Shown here piece by piece: positions 1 through 10,358 of a stretch of 64,000 bases of DNA. This DNA is from GWE2-40-63 sp050179685 (GTDB lineage Bacteria > Bacteroidota > Bacteroidia > Bacteroidales > SZUA-534). The stretch covers positions 38,820-102,819 of the forward strand of contig JBFXEW010000020.1 of the NCBI GenBank assembly GCA_050179685.1. Direction: 5' to 3'. The translations under genes and the position numbers were made by a program. The stretch's first letter is position 1. Each line of letters starts with the position of its first letter. The notes under the pieces are model-generated. The model was given only the letters and a program-made list of their open reading frames with translations, had not been told where the DNA came from and made no database searches.

Positions 1-1035
1 CCAATGTGGCCAGACACCATGAAAGCGGTCGCTTGTTTCAAGAAAAGAAACAATGGTTGTAACGCGTTCCAGCAATTGAGTGCGTGAAATGAATCCCCGT
101 TCGGTGCCCACTATAAGAGCCATCAACCCAAAACCGGAACCGCCAGTGGTAACCACATCGCCCGAACCCAGACGCTCACGGGCCAGACCGCTCACCGGAT
201 GGGCATAGTCCCAGAAATATTTAAAGGTTTGCTGCTGAACTAAAGTGAGTAATTCGTCGTCAGTTAGGAGCGGAAATTTGGGGGTTGAATCGATGGCGGT
301 GTAAAAATAATTGTTGAAACCACCGAAAGGATAACCCTCAAGAGCTGTTAATGAAGATGAAATGGTGAAATAGTATTTTTTTATGCTTTCAAGTGGCCCC
401 GGGATATTTATTAAAATCGTTTTGTTTTGATTTGTAAGAATTGTTTCAAGCCCGCTATAACCAATTAGCGCCAGATTACTTTTATAATTGGTCGGATCTA
501 AAGGAAAATTAAAAACCACTTCGATGGTATTGTCTTCGAACGGTATGTTTTTCAGGTGGTTGGTTTCGCTAAAATTGGTGTTGTTTAATATTATATTTTC
601 GATACGCAATACGCCGTTTTCCGTTTCGAACTCAAGCATGGCACCGGCAAAACGTTCTTTGTTTACTCCTTGTAGTGTTTTATTTATATTAAGTTGGTAA
701 ATTTCTTTGTATTGCAGGCTCTGGTCAGGTTTAGCAAAAATCAGGGTTTGGTTTTCAGCATACGTAAAGTGCAATTCAAGCGGATTGTTTTGTTGGTCGA
801 AAAGCTGAATTGCGCCTGCCAGGGTATTGGTGTCAATAGGGCTGCTAAAAGTTAAGGAAAGTTCTTTGGTGGTTTCAATACCTGTAGTTCGTTCATTCAA
901 TAAAAGGTTTTTATCACCCATACTAACTTTTGAAAGTTGTAAATCCCCATAGTTAATTTCAGTATCATCGGGTTTGCATGAAACTAAGAAAGCAAACACA
1001 AAGAAATACACCCCTATTTTTACTGAAGAAATCAT
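1..1035 (-). CDS. GH144-like glucanase lipoprotein (glucoamylase-family), 3' part cut by window edge
   Basis: A frame open from an ATG at 1035 to the left edge (345 codons, no stop). The N-terminus has a hydrophobic stretch ending in a lipobox (FLVSC, Cys at about residue 20), so the product should be an exported lipoprotein. Residues 30-240 look like two Ig-like SbsA/Big_5-type repeats. From about residue 255 the sequence (TLVQQQTFKYFWDYAHP, then GGSGFGLMAL and RFHGVWPHW) matches the start of the glycoamylase-like alpha/alpha barrel found in GH144 endo-beta-1,2-glucanases. The catalytic half lies outside the window. It follows the LamG lipoprotein of the SusCD operon by about 150 bp on the same strand, which suggests a surface or periplasmic enzyme of that locus. 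Beta-1,2-glucan as substrate is inferred from the family only. Confidence 0.75.
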   Translation of the reverse strand, partial: MISSVKIGVYFFVFAFLVSCKPDDTEINYGDLQLSKVSMGDKNLLLNERTTGIETTKELSLTFSSPIDTNTLAGAIQLFDQQNNPLELHFTYAENQTLIFAKPDQSLQYKEIYQLNINKTLQGVNKERFAGAMLEFETENGVLRIENIILNNTNFSETNHLKNIPFEDNTIEVVFNFPLDPTNYKSNLALIGYSGLETILTNQNKTILINIPGPLESIKKYYFTISSSLTALEGYPFGGFNNYFYTAIDSTPKFPLLTDDELLTLVQQQTFKYFWDYAHPVSGLARERLGSGDVVTTGGSGFGLMALIVGTERGFISRTQLLERVTTIVSFLETSDRFHGVWPHW

Positions 1036-1187
1036 AATTTATGCATTAAACGGACTGAAATCCTTATTTAAAATATTGTAATAACTTTAGCTTCTTTTAA
1101 AAGCCTCCTCACCAATGGAGGAGGCTTAGTTTTACCATTTCAGCTAAAGTCGATTTTTGAATTAGCGTAGTTTTGATGTTGTTTCAA

Positions 1188-2441
1188 TTATGGTTTTTCA
1201 GAATCGTACATTAATTCAACTTCGGCTTGTGATAAAGCTTTATTGAAAATGCGAATATCATCTAGCTGGCCTTTAAAGTGATTGGCTTCAGCAAAATCGT
1301 ATCCACCCCAGGTCTCAGTATCCCATAGAGTACCAGCTCTTGACTGGATAAATCCAAAAGCCAATTCGTTAACAACTTCCGGAGCTACACCGGCATAAGT
1401 CATACCTGTAACCACGCGTTTTGCATCACCATCGGGCCATAAATCAAAGTCGAAACTCTTCATTTTTTCACCGTTGTAATACAATTTACCCGATTTTTCC
1501 ACTCCGTCGTAGGTATAGGTAACATGGAGCCAGTTGTCTTTAAGGAGGGCTATCATGTCTTCGGTAGGAATGCTTTTGGCAAAATCGGCACCTTGCCATC
1601 CGCCATTATCAGCATAAGTTGCATTACTTGGAAACCACATATCTTCGGCAACAGTTGCTGTGTCGCTCAGGTTATAACGAATGGCAAATTTGGCTCCATC
1701 GTAAGCCCCATAGACTTCGAATTGAATGCCATAAAAGGCTCCTAATCCGATAACAAAATGGCCACTGGTTTTGTCGGCTGAATTGGTTTTCATCCAGAAA
1801 CTTATAGTGAAGTTTTGAGTTTTTATCAATTCATCCCCATTGGGAACTTCAATTATTGAAGTGGTTCCGTTAAAATCGGCAGCTTTACCTGCGGTTGTTT
1901 TTCTACCGGCTACATAGTTAATATCAATTTCTGCACTTGCATCGTAGGTTCCAACCTGGTCTTCGGCATTGTCTTCAAAACTCCAATGAGCAACCATTCC
2001 ACTTGGGGCAAAAAATCCATCAGTGGTAAAAGTTCTTGAAACCTCGGTAGTAAGCATCTCTCCATTGGTTGCTTTTAAGCCTGCACCAAAGGTAAGTTTG
2101 TGCAAGGCTCCTGTTGCTAGTCTTTCGCCAGGAGTAATGGTAATTGTAGCTCCTGAAACTGCAATGCTGGATGTTATTACCGTGTTGTCGTAATCTCTTA
2201 TTAAGGTAATGTTTGCAGCTGAAGCTGATGTTTCATCCACATTGGTAGAGAATGTAGCAGTGATAACCGGCTCAGCGGCTACATTGTTGGGGGCAGTTGC
2301 ACCATTTAAATCGATGTCTCCGGCCATTAAAGTGCTTAAGGTTAATGCAACGGGATCTTCTTCATCGTTACAAGAGCTTACTGAAACCATTAAGATTACA
2401 GCCATAAGCAGTACATTTAAAAAATAGAGTTGTTTTTTCAT
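1188..2441 (-). CDS. LamG-domain surface lipoprotein of the PUL
   Basis: 417 residues from the ATG at 2441; an in-frame TTG-type extension to 2468 adds nine residues ahead of the obvious signal and is less likely. The signal sequence ends in VSVSSC, a lipobox. Residues about 35-130 resemble an SbsA/Big_5 Ig-like domain (TFSTNVDETSASAANI, ending FTTDGFF). Residues about 145-415 form a concanavalin-like LamG/Laminin_G_3 domain (MVAHWSFEDNAEDQVG near its start, DDIRIFNKALSQAEV near its end). It sits in the position where SusE/SusF-type surface glycan-binding proteins occur, downstream of SusD. Likely role: binding glycan at the cell surface. No catalytic residues are recognisable, so a binding role is inferred rather than shown. 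Confidence 0.8.
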   Translation of the reverse strand: MKKQLYFLNVLLMAVILMVSVSSCNDEEDPVALTLSTLMAGDIDLNGATAPNNVAAEPVITATFSTNVDETSASAANITLIRDYDNTVITSSIAVSGATITITPGERLATGALHKLTFGAGLKATNGEMLTTEVSRTFTTDGFFAPSGMVAHWSFEDNAEDQVGTYDASAEIDINYVAGRKTTAGKAADFNGTTSIIEVPNGDELIKTQNFTISFWMKTNSADKTSGHFVIGLGAFYGIQFEVYGAYDGAKFAIRYNLSDTATVAEDMWFPSNATYADNGGWQGADFAKSIPTEDMIALLKDNWLHVTYTYDGVEKSGKLYYNGEKMKSFDFDLWPDGDAKRVVTGMTYAGVAPEVVNELAFGFIQSRAGTLWDTETWGGYDFAEANHFKGQLDDIRIFNKALSQAEVELMYDSEKP

Positions 2442-2491
2442 AATTCTTAAGTTTAAGTTAATATTCATTGTTATAGTTAAGGTGTTAATTG

Positions 2492-3982
2492 TTAATTCCA
2501 GTTGTTGTTTTGTTCCATCTTACCTTGTGATAAATCAATTTCATTTTGTGGAATGGGAAATAATTCGTGTTTTCCCGATGTAAATCCAAGCGGGCTCAGA
2601 ACTTCTTCTGCTTTTCCGGTGCGAACCAAATCCCAATACCGGTGACCTTCCAGAGCCAGTTCGATTCTTCGCTCGTTTAGAATAATGTCGCGTAAGGCCG
2701 TTTTATCGGTAGTTGTAATATCGGGAAGAATGGCATTGTTTCCTTCCCGTGCACGGGCTCTTACCCTATTTAAATGTATAAGTGCCAGATCGGGTTTGTT
2801 GTTTTCGTTAAGGGCTTCGGCGGCCATTAAAAGAACATCGGCAAAACGAATTATCCGGCGGTTGTGTCCAAATTGTGGAGGAACAGTTGTTCCAGGAGTC
2901 CAGACTTTTCGGTTGTAGCATTCAATTTCGATAATATTTCCCTCTCCGTCTTCGGTAACATCGGGAGTGGTGCCATCGCCCATTATGGTTATTCCGTCAA
3001 TAACATCGCCTAAATCGATGATGGTTCCTTTTAAGCGTGGGTCGTTCGCTTCAAAAGCATTCCGAAGTTCCATTGATGGACGGTTGAATCCCCAACCCCG
3101 GTTTGGTGTTCCACGAACACCCTGTACATTGGCGTATTGACTTCCGGGTTCGGCCTCAACACCCTGGGCTCCAATTTCAAAAACCGATTCTACCCCATGT
3201 TCGCCATTAACTCCATTGGCATCGGTAAAAACCGGTTCAAGATCGTATTCGAGTGAAGTTATTACTTCGAGTGCATATTTTTCGCAGTTTATAAAATCGC
3301 TCTGAAAAAGATAAACTTTTGCCAATAATGCTTTGGCAGCTCCTTTTGTGGCACGGCCTAATTGGGTTATTTCAATTTCGCTTTTTTCAGGCAGGTTTTC
3401 TATGGCAAATAAAAGATCGGTTTCAATTAAATTATAAACCGAGGAAGCCGGATCACGTTCCAGTAAAAGTGGTGGATCGAGTTCGGTAATAAGAGGCACA
3501 TCGCCCCAGGCGCGAACCAAATCGAAATAAATCAATGCTCTTATAAAACTGGCTTCGGCCAGGTATTGGTTTTTCAGTGTTTCGTCCATTATAATATCCG
3601 GCACTTTGTTAAGCACCACATTGGTTCGTTTTATACCCTGGTAAAGGGTTGACCACCAACTGGCCAGTTCACTACCTGTGGTTGTAAAAGAAAAGTTTTC
3701 GTAAAGTCCAATTACAGCAATTTGGTCACCGGGATTGCTTCCTTTGTAAGCATCATCCGACATTATATCGGTAAGTGGAAATAGTCCGGAATGGAAAGAA
3801 CCCACTCGCAATATAGAATAGCAGGCATTGGTTGCCAATAAAGCATCGGAGGCTGTTACCGGGAACGAGGTTTGGGTTAATTCACCCTGAGGATTTTTCT
3901 CTAAAAAATCTTCGCAGGAACTTACCGGTAATACAAAAACCAGCAGGATTAACCAAAAATATTTTGTTGTATACTTCTTCAT
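2492..3982 (-). CDS. SusD/RagB family nutrient-binding outer-membrane lipoprotein
   Basis: 496 residues. A signal peptide ends in LPVSSC, so Cys at about residue 23 is the lipidated residue of the mature protein. The family signatures are present: EDFLEKNPQGELT directly after the lipid Cys, NVVLNKVPDI and EASFIRALIYFDLVRAWGDVP in the TPR-like N-terminal region, and ILNERRIELALEGHRYWDLVRTG plus FPIPQNEIDL in the C-terminal part. SusD proteins sit over the SusC barrel as a lid that binds oligosaccharide. The gene starts 5 bp after the SusC stop codon, so the two are certainly co-transcribed. Length is ordinary for the family. The substrate cannot be read from the sequence. Confidence 0.96.
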   Translation of the reverse strand: MKKYTTKYFWLILLVFVLPVSSCEDFLEKNPQGELTQTSFPVTASDALLATNACYSILRVGSFHSGLFPLTDIMSDDAYKGSNPGDQIAVIGLYENFSFTTTGSELASWWSTLYQGIKRTNVVLNKVPDIIMDETLKNQYLAEASFIRALIYFDLVRAWGDVPLITELDPPLLLERDPASSVYNLIETDLLFAIENLPEKSEIEITQLGRATKGAAKALLAKVYLFQSDFINCEKYALEVITSLEYDLEPVFTDANGVNGEHGVESVFEIGAQGVEAEPGSQYANVQGVRGTPNRGWGFNRPSMELRNAFEANDPRLKGTIIDLGDVIDGITIMGDGTTPDVTEDGEGNIIEIECYNRKVWTPGTTVPPQFGHNRRIIRFADVLLMAAEALNENNKPDLALIHLNRVRARAREGNNAILPDITTTDKTALRDIILNERRIELALEGHRYWDLVRTGKAEEVLSPLGFTSGKHELFPIPQNEIDLSQGKMEQNNNWN

Positions 3983-3986
3983 AGTT

Positions 3987-6900
3987 TTAAAAAGTTAAGT
4001 TGACACCGAAAGAATAAATAGCAGCAATGGGATAGGTTCCCATGTCGATTGCGTTTCCAAGCACATCGTTACTGGCAATTTCCGGAGAGTATCCGGTAAA
4101 CTTAGTTAGTGTAAACAGGTTATCTCCTTTAATGTAAAAGCGAAGTTTACTAATATTTAATTTACTGCTCAGTTCATTTGGCAGGGTATAACCCAATATC
4201 ACACTTCGTAAGCGGGCAAAAGATCCATCTTGTATGAATTTATCGGATGGAATAAAGTTGTAACCACCCCAGGTAGCTTTAGGCTCAGTAGTACTTGTGC
4301 CGGGCCCTGTCCATGCATCCAAAACATGTTTTTCAAAGTTGTATTTGTCCGGACGTACAATTTCTTTTCCGTTGAGAATCTTATTTCCGGTTTGCCCCTG
4401 AATGTTTAATGAAAAATCAAAATTCCGGTAAGTTAAATCGAGATTGATTCCGAATATAAAGGTTGGAATGGGTGAACCCAAATAGGTGCGATCCGCACCA
4501 TTTAGCAAACCATCGTTATTGATATCGACTCTTCTCAAATAACCTACTTCAGCATCGCTGGTATGTGGATATGCAGCCAATTCTTCAGCCGTTTGGAAAA
4601 TGCCGTCGGTTTTGTAACCGTAAAAAGCACCAATGGGCAATCCTTTTCGGCTTTGTGTGGTATATCCGTTAATATTACCTCCCCAAAGCAGGGAATCAGC
4701 TTCACTGTTTCCACCAATGCTTAATATTTCGTTGTGTACCGTAGTAGCCAATATACCAACACCATAGCTGAAATCGCCTTTTTTCTCGCGCCAGCTAATA
4801 CTTGCCTCGAACCCACGGTTTAATACACTACCGGCATTGTAGCGTATCAGTTGACCCTGTCCGTTTCCCAAATGGCCTGGGGTTGAGAGGTAAACCAGGA
4901 TATCATCGGTTACCCGGTTATAAAAATCAAACTCCCCGGTTAATTTATCATTAAAAAAGCCGACCTCCAGGCCTATATCAGTTTGTGTGGTGGTTTCCCA
5001 TTTTAAATCGGGATTTCCACTTTTGCTGTATGAAACAGCCGGGTAGGAGGTGTCTTCGGGACCGAATACTGCCAATAGATTTTGGGTGAGTGAAAAACGA
5101 TCGGAATAAGTAATTTTTTCATTTCCAATCTTACCCCAGCTGGCTCTTAATTTTAATTTGGTTAGGTAAGTGAATGAATCCATAAATGATTCTTCAGCTA
5201 TATTCCAACCGGCAGCAAATGATGGAAAATTACTAAAGCGATTTTCGGGGTTGAATTTTGAGGATCCATCGCGACGAAAAGTTGCAGTTAAAATGTATTT
5301 TCCTTCATAAGTGTAATTAGCCCTGAATAAATAGGAAATCATGGAATAGTTTAAATTGTCATCAACTTTGTTTACAAGATGATTCAGAGAATTGTCGGTA
5401 ATATAGCTTGGCTGTAAATACCAAAAATCTTCTCCGTCGCGCAGTATGTTTTCACCCGAAATATTAAAATACTCTGAACTGGAATTTTGCATCGTATATC
5501 CGACTACAGCACTTATGAAATGTTTGTTTATTTCTTTAACATAGTTGAGGGTGTTTTCCCAAAGCCAGGTCAGATTTTCGGTTGAGCCTTTTGTTAAATC
5601 GTTTGTGGGATTGCTTTGCATCGATTGCGTACCATCGTAGTACAACACGTTATATTCGGGAGTGAAATTAATTGACTTGTTGTACAGGGCATCGATTCCA
5701 AAACTACTTTTCAAGGTAATTGAATTAAGAAAAGTTGCTTCGGCAAATAAATTGCCCACACCCCGAATTCCCTTGTTGTAATTGTTTGAATAGGCTAAGT
5801 CGCCCAAGGGGTTTCCCACACCGGGAACTCCTGCAAAGCTGCCATCTTCACGGTAGGGTTCCAGCAAAGGATTGGCCCGGTAAACCTGATAAGTAACATT
5901 GGGTGCGTTTTGTTGCTTGTAGGGTGTAAAAGTAAGGTTATTCCCTAGTCTGAAGTTTTCAGATAACTGATAGGAGTTATTTAGTTTAAAAGAAAGTCTT
6001 TCGTAACTCGATTTATCGACAATACCCTGCTGGTTAAAGTACCCCAGGCTAATGTAAAACTGGCTCATTTCGGAACTTCCCGAAGCTGATAATTGATGAT
6101 TGGTAATGTTTGCCGGGCTAAAAACCAGGTCTTGCCAATCGGTATTTGGTACCAAATCAACATTGTTATAGGTGGGTTTTATCATATTGGTAACGATTGC
6201 ATATTCTTTCCCTGTCAACAAATCTATTTTTTTTGTAAGTTGTTGAATTCCAATCTCACCATTGTAATTAAATGTGGTACCTGTGCTTCCTTTTTGACCT
6301 GTTTTTGTAGTTATTAGGATAACACCATTAGAGCCCCGGGAGCCATAAATAGCAGTTGCTGAAGCATCTTTTAGTATTTCGGTTGATTCAATATCTGCGG
6401 CATTTAAAAACGAGATGTCGTTAAGAATAACACCATCTACAATATAGATGGGAGAGTTGTCGTTGAGCGTTCCCACACCACGTATGCGAACTACTGGAGA
6501 AGCCCCTGGAGCTCCAGAAGTGCTTGTAATTTGTACTCCGCTAACTTTTCCCTGTAAGCTTTGTACCGGATTCATGGAAGTGATTTTAACCATTTCGTCG
6601 GCTTTTACAGAACCCACCGCCCCTGTTAAATCACTTTTTTTAACTGTTCCATACCCAATCACCACTATCTCATCAAGTTGTTTAACATCTTCCAACAGGG
6701 TTATGGTTACAGGCTGTGTGCTGCTAACCAGATATTCCTGGGTTTCCATTCCCACCATTGAAAATACCAGAATGCTATTGAGTTCGGTTTCAATACTGAA
6801 CTGACCATCAAAATTGGTGATAGTTCCCAGGTTGGTGTTTTTAACATGAATGGTAACACCCGGAATGGATTGGTTATTCTTATCCACTATGGTTCCGTTT

Positions 6901-6989
6901 ATGGTAAGCACTTGTGCATTTAAAACGATGGGGTTTATCAAAGCAAACCATAAAACAGCGAGTAGATGTAGTTTTTGTTTCATATGCAT
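3987..6989 (-). CDS. SusC/RagA family TonB-linked outer-membrane receptor
   Basis: 1000 residues; ATGs at 6989 and 6983 are both possible starts. A signal peptide ending near NAQ is followed by a carboxypeptidase-regulatory-like domain (about 28-110, GTIVDKNNQSIPGVTIHVK). A TonB-dependent plug follows (about 115-225, VVIGYGTVKKSDLTGAVGSV and IRGVGTLNDNSPIYIVDGV), then a long beta-barrel ending in FGVNLTF, with a terminal aromatic residue as usual for barrel assembly. It imports oligosaccharide across the outer membrane using TonB energy. It is the first gene of the minus-strand operon susC-susD-LamG-GH144-like. No STN domain is visible, so it is probably not of the FecR/anti-sigma-coupled type. 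No regulator of the locus lies in the window. Confidence 0.96.
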   Translation of the reverse strand: MHMKQKLHLLAVLWFALINPIVLNAQVLTINGTIVDKNNQSIPGVTIHVKNTNLGTITNFDGQFSIETELNSILVFSMVGMETQEYLVSSTQPVTITLLEDVKQLDEIVVIGYGTVKKSDLTGAVGSVKADEMVKITSMNPVQSLQGKVSGVQITSTSGAPGASPVVRIRGVGTLNDNSPIYIVDGVILNDISFLNAADIESTEILKDASATAIYGSRGSNGVILITTKTGQKGSTGTTFNYNGEIGIQQLTKKIDLLTGKEYAIVTNMIKPTYNNVDLVPNTDWQDLVFSPANITNHQLSASGSSEMSQFYISLGYFNQQGIVDKSSYERLSFKLNNSYQLSENFRLGNNLTFTPYKQQNAPNVTYQVYRANPLLEPYREDGSFAGVPGVGNPLGDLAYSNNYNKGIRGVGNLFAEATFLNSITLKSSFGIDALYNKSINFTPEYNVLYYDGTQSMQSNPTNDLTKGSTENLTWLWENTLNYVKEINKHFISAVVGYTMQNSSSEYFNISGENILRDGEDFWYLQPSYITDNSLNHLVNKVDDNLNYSMISYLFRANYTYEGKYILTATFRRDGSSKFNPENRFSNFPSFAAGWNIAEESFMDSFTYLTKLKLRASWGKIGNEKITYSDRFSLTQNLLAVFGPEDTSYPAVSYSKSGNPDLKWETTTQTDIGLEVGFFNDKLTGEFDFYNRVTDDILVYLSTPGHLGNGQGQLIRYNAGSVLNRGFEASISWREKKGDFSYGVGILATTVHNEILSIGGNSEADSLLWGGNINGYTTQSRKGLPIGAFYGYKTDGIFQTAEELAAYPHTSDAEVGYLRRVDINNDGLLNGADRTYLGSPIPTFIFGINLDLTYRNFDFSLNIQGQTGNKILNGKEIVRPDKYNFEKHVLDAWTGPGTSTTEPKATWGGYNFIPSDKFIQDGSFARLRSVILGYTLPNELSSKLNISKLRFYIKGDNLFTLTKFTGYSPEIASNDVLGNAIDMGTYPIAAIYSFGVNLTF

Positions 6990-7518
6990 CGGGTTTAGTT
7001 TTCGATTGAGCTAATTTACCACCTCTTAATGCTAAATGGCAATTATTCAAGGTCATATTGTATTCACAGCATGTCAATTGTCTTTTACAGCTACCACAAC
7101 ATTGCCTATACAAAACAGTGTAAGTAAAAGAAAAACAGTGCTTAAAGTGTTTTTGTTTTAAAGTAATTGGGTTTACTTGTTTGGTAATGAATTGACTTGG
7201 TAGGCAATCCAAAAACCCAGACCCTGTCTTTTATCTGCAGATATAGGTAACCCCATATTTTAGCAGGATAGGACAAGGCGTTTTTTATTCTTTTTGTATC
7301 CAAAATGTTTTAACTCTCAGCTTATTGTTGTTAAGTTCTACACTAAAGACACCTCCGTAAATTATAATTGAAGCAATTCGACCTTTTCACGGAATTTTTT
7401 GAAAGTTTGTAGTCCATATTTTTTAAATTATTGTAATTTAGCGGTGCTTAAAAACATACTTTTAAAGCAAGGAATTACACAGTAAATAATCGATTATCAA
7501 ACATAAATTCAAATCATT
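6990..7518. other. Intergenic region between divergent susC and ppdK
   Basis: 529 bp without a credible gene. It must hold the promoters and leaders of both flanking genes. I see AT-rich DNA before ppdK and no convincing paired -33/-7 boxes. An open frame on the minus strand reads through part of this stretch but has no family resemblance. Confidence 0.5.
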
Positions 7519-10236
7519 ATGACACAGAAAAAACGTGTTTATACCTTTGGGAACGGTAAAGCAGAAGGTAGAGCCGACATGAAAAACCTGTTGGGTGGAA
7601 AGGGAGCCAATCTGGCCGAGATGAACCTTATTGGAGTGCCTGTACCCGCTGGTTTCACCATTACAACTGAAGTTTGTACGGAATACAATTCAATCGGAAA
7701 AGATAAAGTTGTTGAGTTAATGAAATCTGAAGTGGAAGCAGGAATTGCTGCTACTGAGAAAGTAATGAATGCTAAATTTGGTTCAAAAGGTGAAGCTTTT
7801 CCTTTGTTGGTTTCCGTGCGTTCAGGTGCCCGCGCTTCCATGCCGGGAATGATGAATACCGTGCTAAACCTTGGAATGAATGATGATACGGTAAAATTGG
7901 TTGCTGAGAAATCAGGAAACGAAAAGTTTGCCTACGATTCATACCGTCGTTTCATTCACATGTATGGCGATGTAGTTATGAATGTTGTGGCTGAAGAAGG
8001 CGAACACGATCCTTTCGAGCAGGTTCTCGATAAAATTAAAGCTGAAAAAGGTTATAAATCTGATACCGAGCTAACGGTAGACGACTTAAAAAATGTGGTT
8101 GAAGCTTATAAAAAAGTTGTTAAAGCCAAAGCCGGAGTTGATTTCCCGACAAATCCCTGGGATCAGTTATGGGGAGCTATTTGTGCCGTATTCGATTCAT
8201 GGAATACCGAACGGGCTATTTTATACCGTCGTATGGAGCAAATTCCCGATGAGTGGGGAACAGCAGTAAACGTTCAGGCCATGGTTTATGGCAATATGGG
8301 CGAGACTTCGGCAACCGGTGTTTGCTTCTCTCGTGATGCTGCAACCGGCGAAGACCAGTTTAACGGAGAGTACCTGGTTAATGCCCAGGGCGAAGATGTG
8401 GTAGCCGGAATTCGCACACCACTCGAAATTACCAAGATTGGTTCTAAACGTTGGGCCGAACGTAATGGTACTTCAGAAGCTGATCGTCTGGCTAAATTTC
8501 CTTCACTGGAAGAAGCCATGCCTGAGGTTTATAAGCAATTGGACGAAACTCAGCAAAAACTCGAAAATCACTATAAAGATATGCAGGATATGGAGTTCAC
8601 CGTTCAGGATGGTAAACTTTGGATGCTGCAAACCCGTAACGGTAAACGTACCGGAGCTGCTATGGTTAAAATGGCTGTCGATATGCTTAAAGAAGGTTTA
8701 ATCGATGAAAAAACGGCCATCTTACGTCAGGATGCAAACAAACTCGACGAATTGCTTCACCCGGTATTCGATGCAAAAGCTATTGCCAATGCCAAAGTAT
8801 TGTCAAAAGGTTTGCCTGCTTCTCCCGGAGCCGCAACTGGTAAGATTGTTTTCTCTGCTGAAGATGCCGAAATTGAAGCAGCTAAAGGCGAGAAAGTAAT
8901 TCTTGTTCGTCGCGAGACTTCTCCTGAAGATTTAAAGGGAATGTATGCTGCTGTAGGTATTCTAACCGAACGGGGTGGAATGACTTCGCATGCTGCTGTA
9001 GTAGCCCGCGGAATGGGTAAATGCTGTATCTCTTCGGCTGCTGGATTAGCCGTTACTCATACTTCAATGACCATTAACGGGGTGACGTTCAAAAAAGGAG
9101 ATTTCATTTCGCTTGATGGTTCTACCGGTGTGGTTTACGAAGGTAAAGTAGCTACCATTACTCCTTCGCTTGATGGCGATTTTGGAAAAGTGATGGAATT
9201 GGCTGAGAAAAACACCCGGATGTACGTTCGTACCAATGCCGATTCTCCTAACGATGCAAAAATTGCCCGCGAATTTGGTGCAAAAGGTATTGGTCTTTGT
9301 CGTACCGAGCACATGTTCTTTGAAGGAGACCGCATCTGGGCCATTCGTGAAATGATTCTGGCCGAAGATTTAGCCGGTCGTAAAAAAGCTTTGGAGAAAT
9401 TGCTTCCCATTCAGCGCGAAGATTTCTACGGAATTCTGAAAGCTATGGACAGCTTTGGTGTAACCATTCGTTTATTGGATCCCCCATTGCACGAGTTTAC
9501 TCCCAACGATTTGGCTTCGCAAAAAGAAATGGCCGATAAATTAGGTGTTGATGTAAAGATTGTAACTGAAAAGGTAGAATCGTTACACGAATTTAACCCC
9601 ATGTTGGGTCACCGTGGTTGCCGTTTGGGAATTACCTATCCTGAAATTACCGAGATGCAGGCTCGCGCCATAATGGAAGCTGCTTGTGATCTTAAAAAAG
9701 AAGGTCTGAATCCCAAGCCGGAAATTATGGTACCGCTTATTGGAACAGCCAAAGAATTCCAGATGCAGGAAGCTATTATTCGTAAAGTAGCTGCTGAAGT
9801 TCAGGCTGAAAAAGGCGTGAAAGTTGACTTTATGGTGGGAACCATGATTGAGATTCCACGTGCTGCACTTACTGCAAATGAAGTTGCTGCTAACGCTGAA
9901 TTCTTCTCATTCGGAACCAACGACCTTACTCAAATGACTTTTGGATATTCTCGCGACGATGCCGGTAAATTCTTACCCATCTATATCGATAAAGGAATTT
10001 TGAAGCAAGATCCATTCCAGGCTTTAGATCAAACAGGTGTTGGTCAGTTGGTTGAAATGGCTTGCCAAAAAGGTCGTGCAGTTCGTTCAGACTTAAAATT
10101 GGGTATTTGTGGTGAACATGGTGGTGAGCCTTCATCAGTAGAGTTCTGTCACCGTACCGGACTGGATTACGTTTCGTGTTCTCCGTTCCGTGTGCCTATT
10201 GCCCGCTTAGCAGCTGCTCAGGCAAATTTGCGATAA
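7519..10236 (+). CDS. ppdK: Pyruvate, phosphate dikinase
   Basis: 905 residues, near the usual length (about 875-910). It interconverts pyruvate, ATP and Pi with PEP, AMP and PPi in the cytosol. The nucleotide-binding domain is N-terminal (NLLGGKGANLAEMNLIGVPV, VSVRSGARASMPGMMNT). The phosphohistidine swivel domain has GGMTSHAAVVARGMGKCC, with the phosphorylated His at residue 491. The C-terminal PEP/pyruvate TIM barrel has GLCRTEHMF, MLGHRGCRLG, SFGTNDLTQMTFG and the catalytic-Cys motif GICGEHGGEP. In anaerobic Bacteroidota the enzyme can serve PPi-linked glycolysis or gluconeogenesis. It is monocistronic, closed by a strong terminator. Motifs and full length make the assignment secure; flux direction is not shown. 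Confidence 0.98.
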   Translation: MTQKKRVYTFGNGKAEGRADMKNLLGGKGANLAEMNLIGVPVPAGFTITTEVCTEYNSIGKDKVVELMKSEVEAGIAATEKVMNAKFGSKGEAFPLLVSVRSGARASMPGMMNTVLNLGMNDDTVKLVAEKSGNEKFAYDSYRRFIHMYGDVVMNVVAEEGEHDPFEQVLDKIKAEKGYKSDTELTVDDLKNVVEAYKKVVKAKAGVDFPTNPWDQLWGAICAVFDSWNTERAILYRRMEQIPDEWGTAVNVQAMVYGNMGETSATGVCFSRDAATGEDQFNGEYLVNAQGEDVVAGIRTPLEITKIGSKRWAERNGTSEADRLAKFPSLEEAMPEVYKQLDETQQKLENHYKDMQDMEFTVQDGKLWMLQTRNGKRTGAAMVKMAVDMLKEGLIDEKTAILRQDANKLDELLHPVFDAKAIANAKVLSKGLPASPGAATGKIVFSAEDAEIEAAKGEKVILVRRETSPEDLKGMYAAVGILTERGGMTSHAAVVARGMGKCCISSAAGLAVTHTSMTINGVTFKKGDFISLDGSTGVVYEGKVATITPSLDGDFGKVMELAEKNTRMYVRTNADSPNDAKIAREFGAKGIGLCRTEHMFFEGDRIWAIREMILAEDLAGRKKALEKLLPIQREDFYGILKAMDSFGVTIRLLDPPLHEFTPNDLASQKEMADKLGVDVKIVTEKVESLHEFNPMLGHRGCRLGITYPEITEMQARAIMEAACDLKKEGLNPKPEIMVPLIGTAKEFQMQEAIIRKVAAEVQAEKGVKVDFMVGTMIEIPRAALTANEVAANAEFFSFGTNDLTQMTFGYSRDDAGKFLPIYIDKGILKQDPFQALDQTGVGQLVEMACQKGRAVRSDLKLGICGEHGGEPSSVEFCHRTGLDYVSCSPFRVPIARLAAAQANLR

Positions 10237-10260
10237 TAAAATGTAATGCTATAAAAATTA

Positions 10261-10287
10261 AAAGCCCCGATTTAGGGGCTTTTTTTT
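10261..10287 (+). terminator. Rho-independent terminator of ppdK
   Basis: A perfect 8-bp stem (AAAGCCCC with GGGGCTTT) around a 6-nt loop, followed by a run of Ts, lies about 25 bp after the ppdK stop. The A-run on the other side could let it work for the convergent gene too. Confidence 0.9.
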
Positions 10288-10358
10288 ATTCCTGATTTTC
10301 ATGAATCTCACACGGCTTCGTGCAAGAAAATATACGAACAAGGCCGTTCGCTTTCCAG

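Noticed and set aside
6880..7212. 110-codon frame on the minus strand before susC
   Set aside because: It overlaps the start of susC in another frame and lacks any family or start signal.
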